This document shows positions 17,582 to 24,463 of a stretch of 64,000 nucleotides of DNA, piece by piece; position 1 is the stretch's first letter, and each line of letters starts with the position of its first letter. The stretch is from Domibacillus enclensis. GTDB lineage: Bacteria; Bacillota; Bacilli; Bacillales; Domibacillaceae. Both the position numbers and the translations under genes were made by a program. The DNA lies in the NCBI RefSeq assembly GCF_900156125.1, contig NZ_FTLX01000003.1, positions 434,001 through 498,000 of the forward strand, read 5' to 3'. Under the pieces are notes generated by a model that was not told the origin of the DNA, searched no databases, and saw nothing but the letters and a program-made list of their open reading frames with translations.

Positions 17582-17621
17582 AAGCCTTTTTGACCGTTTA
17601 ATAGGTCAAAAAGGCTTTTTG
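17582..17621 (+). terminator. Terminator of the fructan operon
   Basis: Fourteen-base perfect arms AAGCCTTTTTGACC (17582-17595) and GGTCAAAAAGGCTT (17604-17617) close an 8-base loop and lead into a T run. It lies between convergent genes. Confidence 0.88.
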
Positions 17622-17638
17622 TGATTGTACAAACTGAA

Positions 17639-19138
17639 TTAAAGTCCTTGCTCCGCTTGGTTAAGCTCCCTTTGCAAATCCGCACTGGCTGTGTCCTCCG
17701 CGCTCTGACTTGTCCGCTTAATGAAAAAGGACAGAAGAAGTGCGACAATCCCTATTCCAATAATGACCATATACGCATCGTTAATTCCTTGAATAGTCGC
17801 TTCTAGCATCATTTGCTGCTGATTCCCATTGAAGCCGGAAGACAACATTTCTGTTGCGTGTGTTTTCGTCCGGTCAGTCATGATGGTGACAAGAAGGGAG
17901 GTACCGACGGCGCCTGCTACTTGTTTAATGGTGTTAGAGATGGCCGTTCCGTGTGCAATTAAGCTTGCGGGCAACTGATTCAAGCCGGCTGTTTGAATCG
18001 GCATCAGCATTAAAGCCATTCCGATGCGCCGACCTGTCGACATCAGAACAAGGTACGTGTAACTGGTGGAGTCTGTTAAATCAATAAAGCCGATTGTTGT
18101 GATAATGGTAATGCCCAATCCGATAATGGAGAGCCATTTCGCTCCGTACCGGTCAAACAGCTTGCCGGCGACAGGCATTAAAAAGCCCATTACAAGCGCG
18201 CCAGGAAGAAGCAGCAATCCGGATTCTAAAGCGGTGTAGCCACGCGCGCTTTGCAGGTACAAGGGAAGCAGCATCATATCCGCGTACATGACCATCGTAA
18301 CAGCAATGTTAATAACGATGGTTAACGAAAACATATTGTACGTAAAGGCCCGAAGATCCAGCAGCGGATTTTTCGACACGAGCTGTCTCCATGTAAACAG
18401 GGCAATGGCTGCAACACCAACCGCGATAGAAGCAAGCACTTCACCGCTTGACCAGCCTTCACTGCCAGCCCGGCTGAATCCATACAGTAAGGTGCCGAAT
18501 CCGACGGTAGACAGAATGACACTAACCGTATCAACCTTGACCATCACCTGCTCTGAAACATTTTTCAAGTAAATAAACCCTAGAATAATGACGAGTAGAG
18601 CAAACGGAACCATACCATAGAACATAACCTCCCATTTGAAGTTTTCCATAATATAACCCGCAAGTGTCGGTCCGATTGCAGGTGCGAAAATGATCGCAAA
18701 CCCGACCATGCCCATTGCGGCTCCTCGTTTATTGGCTGGAAAAAGCGTAAAGACTACGTTTGTTAAGAGGGGCATAATGATGCCGGCGCCGGCTGCTTGA
18801 ATCATCCGGCCGGTTAAAAGGACAGGAAAGCTTATGGCGAAAGCTGAAACAATCGTACCTGCAAGAAAAAGCAGCATAGACGCCTGGAAAAGCTGGCGGG
18901 TCGTGAACCGTTGCATAAAAAAGGCGGTAATCGGAATAAGTATGCCATTTACGAGCATATAGCCGGTTGTCAGCCATTGTGCGGTCGTAGCTGAAATGTT
19001 GAAATCAACCATTAATTCTGGTGTCGCTACACTCATAATGGTCTGGTTTAATGTGGCTAAAAAAGCCCCCAAAATCATGATAAATAAGATCGGTCCTTTT
19101 TTAACAGAACGATTCGCTGTGCTTGAAATGTTACTCAA
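17639..19138 (-). CDS. DHA2-family multidrug MFS efflux pump (EmrB/QacA/LmrB type)
   Basis: A 499-residue transporter with about fourteen helices, the size and layout of the DHA2 drug:proton antiporters. The motif LTGRMIQAAGAGIIMPLLTN (motif C-like) and GPTLAGYIMENFKWEVMFY (motif C) are typical. It exports toxic compounds by proton exchange. The start is TTG at 19138 after AAAGGAAG. A TetR gene lies divergently at 19365 and inverted repeats lie between, so the pump is probably induced by ligands of that repressor. Which drug is exported cannot be told. Confidence 0.88.
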   Translation of the reverse strand: MSNISSTANRSVKKGPILFIMILGAFLATLNQTIMSVATPELMVDFNISATTAQWLTTGYMLVNGILIPITAFFMQRFTTRQLFQASMLLFLAGTIVSAFAISFPVLLTGRMIQAAGAGIIMPLLTNVVFTLFPANKRGAAMGMVGFAIIFAPAIGPTLAGYIMENFKWEVMFYGMVPFALLVIILGFIYLKNVSEQVMVKVDTVSVILSTVGFGTLLYGFSRAGSEGWSSGEVLASIAVGVAAIALFTWRQLVSKNPLLDLRAFTYNMFSLTIVINIAVTMVMYADMMLLPLYLQSARGYTALESGLLLLPGALVMGFLMPVAGKLFDRYGAKWLSIIGLGITIITTIGFIDLTDSTSYTYLVLMSTGRRIGMALMLMPIQTAGLNQLPASLIAHGTAISNTIKQVAGAVGTSLLVTIMTDRTKTHATEMLSSGFNGNQQQMMLEATIQGINDAYMVIIGIGIVALLLSFFIKRTSQSAEDTASADLQRELNQAEQGL

Positions 19139-19174
19139 CCTGCAAACTTCCTTTCTTTTCTCGCTAGACTTATT

Positions 19175-19204
19175 TTACAGTGTGTAAGATAATGAACACT
19201 GTAT
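19175..19204. promoter_or_regulatory. Operator-like dyad upstream of the efflux pump
   Basis: TACAGTG (19176-19182) and CACTGTA (19197-19203) form a perfect inverted repeat with a 14-base spacer in the pump's leader. Likely bound by the divergent TetR protein. Confidence 0.5.
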
Positions 19205-19231
19205 AAAATAGACTAAAGCAGAAAAGAGCAT

Positions 19232-19263
19232 TTGACAATTTACATTATCAAGGAATGTGTAAA
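19232..19263 (+). promoter_or_regulatory. tetR promoter overlapped by a second dyad
   Basis: TTGACA (19232-19237) with TGTGTA (19256-19261) 18 bases later forms a candidate promoter. Arms TTTACA (19239-19244) and TGTAAA (19258-19263) lie across it, a placement that suits autorepression. Confidence 0.4.
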
Positions 19264-19364
19264 GTACTGTACATATTTTTGATTTGTGTTTAGTAGTGGA
19301 GGAATATTCAACGATTTCAGCCACATTGTCGTTTTTATCTTAAAGAGAAAGGAGCTCGATCCCA

Positions 19365-19964
19365 ATGAATCCCAACAAAGATCAAACAGACCCTAGAGTG
19401 ATTCGTACGCGTATACTTATAAAAGAAGCATTCATCGAGCTGCTGACGGAAATGGATATTGAAAAAATGTCGGTTAGCCGCATTGCGGAAAGGGCGACCA
19501 TCAGCCGTGTAACGTTTTATTTGCATTATCGGGATATACCGGACATGTTAGAGAAAATGGCGGATGAAATGATTAAAGAGATAGAAGAGGCCCTTAGAGG
19601 CAAGCCGGTGAACCCGGATTCCCGCGAAGGCGCAGATTGGCTGAGACTCGAAAAGCTGCTGGAGCACATTGCGCAGCACGCTAGCTTTTACAAGGTGACG
19701 TTAGCTTCAAGAAAGGCGCCGATCTTTACAGAGCGTTTGTTGTCCATGCTGACTGAAATCATCACGGAACGCTATGATCACGTTGAAAAGGATTCGTTTA
19801 CTTATAAAGCCGGAATTCAAAAAGATATTGCGGTTTGGCACCGATCCTCCGCGCTAATCGGGACAATCGTTTCTTGGCTGAGACAGGATATGCCGTACAC
19901 CCCGCACTTTCTTGCAAAACAGTTTTACCTGTTAACGTCTCGCAAACAGGATACGAATTTTTAA
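19365..19964 (+). CDS. TetR-family repressor
   Basis: A 199-residue regulator. The N-terminal helix-turn-helix (about 15-60) reads SVSRIAERATISRVTFYLHY, diagnostic for TetR proteins; the C-terminal all-helical part is the ligand and dimer domain (TetR_C_7-like by layout). AAGGAGC precedes the ATG. It is divergent from the DHA2 pump and is its probable local repressor, acting at the dyads at 19175-19204 and 19239-19263. A very strong hairpin follows the gene. Confidence 0.9.
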   Translation: MNPNKDQTDPRVIRTRILIKEAFIELLTEMDIEKMSVSRIAERATISRVTFYLHYRDIPDMLEKMADEMIKEIEEALRGKPVNPDSREGADWLRLEKLLEHIAQHASFYKVTLASRKAPIFTERLLSMLTEIITERYDHVEKDSFTYKAGIQKDIAVWHRSSALIGTIVSWLRQDMPYTPHFLAKQFYLLTSRKQDTNF

Positions 19965-20014
19965 GGGCTGCTTGATAGGGTAAAAATTTTGAGAATAGGG
20001 AGAATAAGCTTCCA

Positions 20015-20057
20015 CAAACGAAACGCAGTCATTTGAAAAATGACTGCGTTTCGTTTG
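20015..20057 (+). terminator. Perfect 20-base hairpin after tetR
   Basis: Arms at 20015-20034 and 20038-20057 are perfectly complementary with a 3-base loop (GAA). No T run follows on either strand, so it may be a transcript-end stabiliser or RNase III site instead of a classical terminator. Confidence 0.6.
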
Positions 20058-20126
20058 AAATGACTACAAAGGAATTTCTGCTGAACAAACCACTTAGAGA
20101 AAATCACTTTTGCGCGGCCTCGTTGT

Positions 20127-20300
20127 TTATTTTTGAACGCTCCTCCGCATTAATCTTCCATTCGCTCGCCCAGCAGTGCCAGGTTGTTCCAACTCAATTG
20201 AGGTGGTCCAGGAAAAAGACTTTTGAGAAGAAGATGATGCGGCATCCTGACAAGCTCCTAAACAACTGCCTAAAATGAAAAGAATGAGTATTTTTTTCAC
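20127..20300 (-). CDS. Small predicted lipoprotein, possibly frameshifted
   Basis: A 57-residue reading frame starts at GTG 20300 after AAAGGA. It begins KKILILFILGSCLGACQDA, a clear lipoprotein signal with LGAC lipobox, followed by a serine-rich linker. The last 25 residues are arginine-rich and look less natural than the overlapping frame that ends at 20104 (WKINAEERSKINNEAAQK). A one-base shift near 20190-20210 may therefore have changed the tail. I do not recognise the family. It is alone, convergent with tetR and divergent from the gene at 20408. Confidence 0.45.
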   Translation of the reverse strand: MKKILILFILGSCLGACQDAASSSSQKSFSWTTSIELEQPGTAGRANGRLMRRSVQK

Positions 20301-20407
20301 CCTCGTTAATTCCTTTCTTTTTTGCAACAAACGCCCCTTAAAGTTTGAGCAATGCTTAATGTATGTGTTCATCGTTTCCAAGGATAGTAGAGGATGATGG
20401 TCCGTAA

Positions 20408-21157
20408 TTGGCTGATCGAGTCGGAAATATTGTGAAGTCAAGTGAAGTGAAAAAAGTACTTTTAGAGACATTTGGCACAAAACCAAGCAGTGTTCTTTTG
20501 TCGGATTACTGCTACAACCGCTACAATGCAGGCATTTCGTTTAAACAGCATTTATTCGTGTATATGGGCCGCAACGCATATAAGTATATAGGAGAAAGAG
20601 CTCCATACACGGGCTTTATATTTCAAAAACCAAAAAATGAAATGAAAGAGCACATTGTCGGGGAATGGATAAACGGCCAGTACTCACTGTTCGAAAAGCC
20701 GGTAAGAGTCGGAGCAAAGGATAGCGAATCAATAGAGAGCATTAGCCGTGAGCACCTCGAGAAGCTATATGAAGAGTATTTTGACATTTTAACGTTTGAA
20801 ATGGCGGCGCTTCAGTGCAAGCCGACAGAACTGAGGCATTTAATCGGGAGGCTGGGGGAGTTTTATTGTGCGCTGCAAACCGACGGGGAACTAGCACGAG
20901 AGACAAATCAGCATGGGTTTGATGTCGTTAGCAATGGGCGGAAAATCAGTGTGAAAACGACTGCTCAAATAACGGGATTCATTCCGATTAACCAAAATAC
21001 CTTTCATTTGGCTGATGACTTTTTTATTGTCCAGTACACGAACCATGATTTTCACCTCTTATTTTACAGACCGAAAGAAGAGGTGCCGATTGCTCGAAAA
21101 TACGAAAAAACGTACGAGGTGGATATTCATCGCTTGAAGAACGGAAACATGTCTTGA
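20408..21157 (+). CDS. Uncharacterised protein with a nuclease-fold-like domain
   Basis: A 249-residue protein of no recognised function, with TTG as the likely start (distant AGAGGA site; a later GTG at 20435 is possible). The N-terminal half is a compact domain rich in aromatic residues. The C-terminal half has Glu151 in RLGEFYCAL, Asp172 in HGFDVV and Lys183 in RKISVKTT. The order E...D...xxK resembles PD-(D/E)xK nuclease folds and domains listed as unknown (DUF6998-like, from memory). Its stop overlaps the TTG of the HipA-like gene, so the two form a unit. It may be part of a defence or toxin module; this is inference only. Confidence 0.6.
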   Translation: MADRVGNIVKSSEVKKVLLETFGTKPSSVLLSDYCYNRYNAGISFKQHLFVYMGRNAYKYIGERAPYTGFIFQKPKNEMKEHIVGEWINGQYSLFEKPVRVGAKDSESIESISREHLEKLYEEYFDILTFEMAALQCKPTELRHLIGRLGEFYCALQTDGELARETNQHGFDVVSNGRKISVKTTAQITGFIPINQNTFHLADDFFIVQYTNHDFHLLFYRPKEEVPIARKYEKTYEVDIHRLKNGNMS

Positions 21158-21687
21158 TAGGGGAGGGAAAGGGGTTTGCGGATAGCCTCGTCCCTTTGCA
21201 GTGTTATGAACCGCATGTTACGGCTGTTATTCCAAGGCACCGCTATAACCAATTCCAATCGTCCTTATCGACAGAAGAGAAATTTGAGCGAGTCATGGAG
21301 CAAGTGCAAACCTTCACCGGCCTGGATGTGAGGATGGAAGTGGCGCGAATGCTAGCTTTTGATGCCCTCATTTTAAACGAAGACCGCCATACAAACAACA
21401 TCTTATTTTTATATGATCCTTTTGAAAAAACGTGGCAGTTGACGCCTTTATTTGACAATGGACTAAGCCTCTTATCTGATGAAAAAGACTACACGTCAGG
21501 CACGCCGCTGTCCATTTTAAAGCGAAAAGTGAAAGCAAAGCCATTCAACTCTCATTTTTCGAAGCAGTTGTCTCTTTACAAAGGACCGCCGTTTATTGAC
21601 ATAGACACATTTTTCACGAAGCTGGCGCAAACAACAGTTGATTTTGGCCGTGCAAAGCAAGTATTCGAATATGGAAGGACACATTGA
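21154..21687 (+). CDS. HipA-like kinase, C-terminal lobe only (N-terminal lobe missing)
   Basis: A 177-residue protein that matches the C-terminal half of HipA-like Ser/Thr kinases. The catalytic loop is NEDRHTNNI (Asp77, Asn82) and the metal-binding motif is FDNG (Asp101), both intact. The N-terminal lobe with the ATP-clamping loop is absent, and the frame begins at a TTG overlapping the previous stop. It is therefore either a deletion remnant or a reduced form. Known relatives run to about 220-300 residues. The small gene at 21671 overlaps its end. I favour a truncated, probably inactive kinase. Confidence 0.55.
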   Translation: MIGEGKGFADSLVPLQCYEPHVTAVIPRHRYNQFQSSLSTEEKFERVMEQVQTFTGLDVRMEVARMLAFDALILNEDRHTNNILFLYDPFEKTWQLTPLFDNGLSLLSDEKDYTSGTPLSILKRKVKAKPFNSHFSKQLSLYKGPPFIDIDTFFTKLAQTTVDFGRAKQVFEYGRTH

Positions 21688-21931
21688 CATAGAAGAGCTG
21701 GAAAAATGGCTTAAGTGGCGGACATTTCCGCCGAAGCGTGCCAATCCGGATGAGCTGCTCGAAAGCCTTGGGATGCAGGCGTATAACCGTTGGGGCATCG
21801 TTCGAAAAACACATGGCGTCATGGCAGATGATGAAATTTGGCTGCGTTTTGAGGGCGAAACACTGCGTCATAAAGATGTTTGTTTGCGTAAAGAGCTGTA
21901 TTATCCGGAATCAGCTGCTGAAAACAGTTAA
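21671..21931 (+). CDS. Small partner protein of HipA-like kinases
   Basis: An 86-residue protein that I recall as a module encoded with HipA-like kinases in Firmicutes, with the pattern WLKWRTFPPKRANPDELLE, then GLGMQAYNRWGIVRKTHG-like and DEIWLRFEGE segments. In those loci, as I remember them, it usually precedes the kinase; here it overlaps the kinase end by 17 bases. Start at ATG 21671; the ribosome binding site is poor, which suggests coupling to the upstream gene. A strong terminator follows immediately after its stop. Confidence 0.5.
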   Translation: MEGHIDIEELEKWLKWRTFPPKRANPDELLESLGMQAYNRWGIVRKTHGVMADDEIWLRFEGETLRHKDVCLRKELYYPESAAENS

Positions 21932-21966
21932 AGGAAGCCGTGACTTTTGCGCACGGCTTCCTTTAA
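21930..21966 (+). terminator. Terminator of the HipA-like unit
   Basis: Thirteen-base perfect arms AAAGGAAGCCGTG (21930-21942) and CACGGCTTCCTTT (21952-21964). Confidence 0.75.
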
Positions 21967-22056
21967 ATGACCACAATCAATTTCTTCAGCCAATTCAGTA
22001 ACAATGAATTTTCTATAGAAGAATTCATTTTTTTCTGAGAAATTTAAAAATAATGG

Positions 22057-22364
22057 TCAGGTTGCTATGCACCCTTTAAATTGCTGTTCTAATTCTTCTT
22101 TATTCAGGTGTTTTTCGGGAAAATACAATACGGATTAAATCGTCCCGCACAGTACAACAGATGCATCCATTGGATTACAACGCATTTATCATGGCATCAT
22201 CCATTACACCTTGTACGGGTTGTATGGATGGTATCGTCCATTTCCTGGCTGGATATTTCTTTCCGAATGGCTTGTGTTAGTTCTTCTGCTCCTGCTTGAT
22301 TGCAGCTGCTTCCATTACAAATAAGAACATGATGCTTCATATTGCTTAAATCCCATGTGGCCAT
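22057..22364 (-). pseudogene. Broken (2Fe-2S) ferredoxin-domain gene (CbiW-like)
   Basis: A good start (GGGAGGGAAAG, ATG at 22364) opens a frame beginning MATWDLSNMKHHVLICNG, matching the small (2Fe-2S) ferredoxin proteins found with cobalamin genes in bacilli. Cluster cysteines are at codons 16, 21, 53 and 57. Codon 56, normally Arg, is TGA (22197-22199). After about codon 66 the expected C terminus continues in other frames, reaching KHLNKEELEQQFKGC before a stop at 22057. So one nonsense and at least one frameshift are present. A Zur-box-like site lies just upstream. The intergenic stretch 21967-22056 holds nothing else I can see. Confidence 0.7.
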
Positions 22365-22382
22365 TCGACTTTCCCTCCCTGT

Positions 22383-22403
22383 AAATAAGAATAATTACGA
22401 TTT
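22383..22403. promoter_or_regulatory. Zur-box-like site A (ferredoxin pseudogene)
   Basis: AAATAAGAAT-A-ATTACGATTT: the right half matches the Bacillus Zur consensus (AAATCGTAAT-N-ATTACGATTT) perfectly; three bases differ in the left half. Confidence 0.6.
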
Positions 22404-22462
22404 GAAGATTATATTTCAGAAACGATAAACTCCCCAAAGGTGAGAAGTTTATTGCAGCCACG

Positions 22463-22816
22463 TTAAATCACAAAAAGAAATAAGGAATGCTTGCTTGTCG
22501 TTTCTCTTTTTTGAGATAGGATGGGAGTACAATCAATCCATTTCGATTTTTTCATTTTGAGCTGAAGCTTTGCATCAATTTCTTGTTCGATTTCTTTCAT
22601 TAATTTAACGGTTTCTCCGTATGAACGGTTAAAGTACCTAGAGGCCTGCTCATGAGGAGCATGCTCAACAAGCAATGAAAGAAAGTGGTCTGATGTTTTC
22701 GCTTGCTGAGCCAGTTCGTCTTCTAAACGAATGATAAATTGGTAAAGCTGCCGCTGTTTCATGGGCAAAGACGCTACAATATCTTTGATCAATATTTCTA
22801 CTAAATGCTGATTCAT
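22463..22816 (-). CDS. Hypothetical small helical protein
   Basis: A 117-residue soluble, charged, mostly helical protein that I do not recognise. The ATG follows CGGAGGAATGT, a convincing site. No cysteine-based metal motif or membrane helix is visible; the only cysteine lies near the C terminus (IDCTPI). It lies between the broken ferredoxin gene and rpsN2, on the same strand as both and within the Zur-controlled stretch. It has no obvious Zur box directly upstream, so read-through from rpsN2 is possible. Confidence 0.6.
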   Translation of the reverse strand: MNQHLVEILIKDIVASLPMKQRQLYQFIIRLEDELAQQAKTSDHFLSLLVEHAPHEQASRYFNRSYGETVKLMKEIEQEIDAKLQLKMKKSKWIDCTPILSQKRETTSKHSLFLFVI

Positions 22817-22903
22817 GTTACATTCCTCCGAATAAGCCGATGAAGAAAACAGCTTAAAGCAAGATTATTTTAAATGAATTAACGTTTTTACAGACCGGAT
22901 TAC

Positions 22904-23173
22904 TTACCAGCTTGCCTTTTTTACACCTGGAATTTGCCCTTTATGAGCGTATTCTCTGAAAGCAATTCGGGACATTTTGAATTTACGCAAATATCCGCGT
23001 GGTCTTCCCGTTACTTCACAGCGATTTTTTAAACGAGTGGGGGACGAATCTCTTGGAAGTTTTTTTAAGGCTTCGTAATCCCCTTTTTCTTTAAGTTCCT
23101 TTCTTAATTCAGCATATTTAGCTACAAGATCCTGACGTTTTTTTTCTTTTACTACTTTTGATTTCTTCGCCAA
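22904..23173 (-). CDS. rpsN2: Zinc-independent 30S ribosomal protein S14 (C-minus paralogue)
   Basis: An 89-residue S14 protein with [20 protein letters not shown] and the C-terminal [12 protein letters not shown]. It lacks the paired CxxC zinc-ribbon of the 61-residue S14 form, so it is the zinc-free version that replaces it during zinc starvation. The start is TTG at 23173 after AAAGGAG. The Zur box at 23194-23214 lies right upstream, as in other bacilli where this gene is Zur-repressed. It faces folE2 on the other strand. Confidence 0.95.
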   Translation of the reverse strand: MAKKSKVVKEKKRQDLVAKYAELRKELKEKGDYEALKKLPRDSSPTRLKNRCEVTGRPRGYLRKFKMSRIAFREYAHKGQIPGVKKASW

Positions 23174-23193
23174 TGGTCATCGCTCCTTTTTAT

Positions 23194-23214
23194 TAATCGT
23201 AATCATTACGTTTT
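23194..23214. promoter_or_regulatory. Zur box B (rpsN2)
   Basis: TAATCGTAAT-C-ATTACGTTTT matches the Bacillus Zur consensus with only the outer A/T changed, 20 bases upstream of rpsN2. Confidence 0.88.
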
Positions 23215-23313
23215 GAAAACCATTAAATCACATTTTTTTCTTTTTGACAAATAACAATAAAAAGAAGCAGGAGAGTTAAATCTTACTCAAACGAAAAACC
23301 ATAAAAAACTTGC

Positions 23314-23334
23314 AAATAGGAATCATTACGTTTT
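23314..23334. promoter_or_regulatory. Zur box C (folE2)
   Basis: AAATAGGAAT-C-ATTACGTTTT, three differences from the consensus, 33 bases upstream of folE2. Confidence 0.78.
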
Positions 23335-23367
23335 ATTATTGGGAGTGAATTAAAAAGGAGCAAACGT

Positions 23368-24273
23368 ATGAATAATCTAAAACTCCCGTCAAAAAGGGAA
23401 CGGTTAAAACTGTTTGGTTCGAGTGAGCCTGGAATTAAGCTGAAGCCGAGTGAAAAAGAAAAGATACCTGATCTACAAAATAAAAAAGAGAATTTTTTGT
23501 TTGAAATTGATGCTGTTGGGATTACAAATGTGAAAATGCCTGTTTCTATCACGTCGGTGCTAAATCCATATACACAAACAACGATCGCATCGTTTACCTT
23601 AACATCTGCCATTTCACATGAGGTAAAGGGAACAAATATGAGCCGTTTTACAGAACAATTAGAACTTTATCGCAGGCAAGGTTTCACTTTAAGCTTTTCG
23701 CAGCTCTCTGATTTTTTAAAAGAACTGGCAGGTCGCTTAGAACAAAAGGATGCAAGCCTTGAAGTAACATTCCCTTGGTTTTATGAACAGGCGGCACCTG
23801 TTTCTTCTCTAGCAGGGTTAAATCATGCTGACGCCAGAATTTCGGTTTCATATCGTCAAGGAAAGATAGTAGAAAGGCGAGTAGAATTAAGCTGCGCTGT
23901 TACAACTTTATGTCCATGCTCGAAAGAAATTAGCGAATATAGCGCCCATAACCAAAGAGGCTATATTAGAATGATGGCATCGTTATCGGTTGAGTATCAA
24001 GAGTCTACGGACTGGAAAGCGGTTCTTTTAGAAGCCGCTCAGTCCAATGCCAGTGCCTGGATTTATCCAATTTTAAAACGTCCTGATGAAAAGGCAGTGA
24101 CGGAAAAAGCGTATGAAAATCCTCGCTTTGTTGAAGATATGGTCCGTCTTGTAGCCGCTGATTTGTACGAGGTCCCATTTATTGAGTCTTTTACAGTAGA
24201 ATGTCGGAATGAAGAATCAATTCATCTTCATGATGCCTATGCTTCTTTAACAATTCAGAAGAATGGTAATTAA
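23368..24273 (+). CDS. folE2: GTP cyclohydrolase IB (FolE2)
   Basis: A 301-residue protein that matches FolE2, which converts GTP to dihydroneopterin triphosphate for folate synthesis and can use metals other than zinc. The active-site region CAVTTLCPCSKEISEYSAHN holds the conserved Cys and the SAHNQRG stretch. Length is typical (about 300). AAAAGGAG precedes the ATG. With Zur box C upstream it fits the zinc-starvation replacement of the zinc enzyme FolE. It is divergent from rpsN2, and the two Zur boxes lie in the shared intergenic region. Confidence 0.95.
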   Translation: MNNLKLPSKRERLKLFGSSEPGIKLKPSEKEKIPDLQNKKENFLFEIDAVGITNVKMPVSITSVLNPYTQTTIASFTLTSAISHEVKGTNMSRFTEQLELYRRQGFTLSFSQLSDFLKELAGRLEQKDASLEVTFPWFYEQAAPVSSLAGLNHADARISVSYRQGKIVERRVELSCAVTTLCPCSKEISEYSAHNQRGYIRMMASLSVEYQESTDWKAVLLEAAQSNASAWIYPILKRPDEKAVTEKAYENPRFVEDMVRLVAADLYEVPFIESFTVECRNEESIHLHDAYASLTIQKNGN

Positions 24274-24427
24274 TTTTTTGAATAATTAAGAAAGAAGAAA
24301 CGAAAAAGAACGGCGTTATCAGAAGGTTGGATTAAGTAATCTTTCTTGGTCCAAGTGGGGAATTTGCTACGCTTTCGTTTTAAAAGTGCAGCAGAATGGC
24401 GAAAAAGAAACCGTTTTTTCTTTCTTT

Positions 24428-24448
24428 AAATCGTAATGATTCCGTTAT
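24428..24448. promoter_or_regulatory. Zur box D (FAD-binding protein)
   Basis: AAATCGTAAT-G-ATTCCGTTAT: the left half is perfect; three bases differ in the right half. It lies 15 bases upstream of the start at 24464. Confidence 0.72.
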
Positions 24449-24463
24449 AAAGGAGAGGGAAAA

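Noticed and set aside
22108-22299. Plus-strand 63-codon frame
   Set aside because: It is the shadow of the broken ferredoxin gene on the other strand and has no ribosome binding site.
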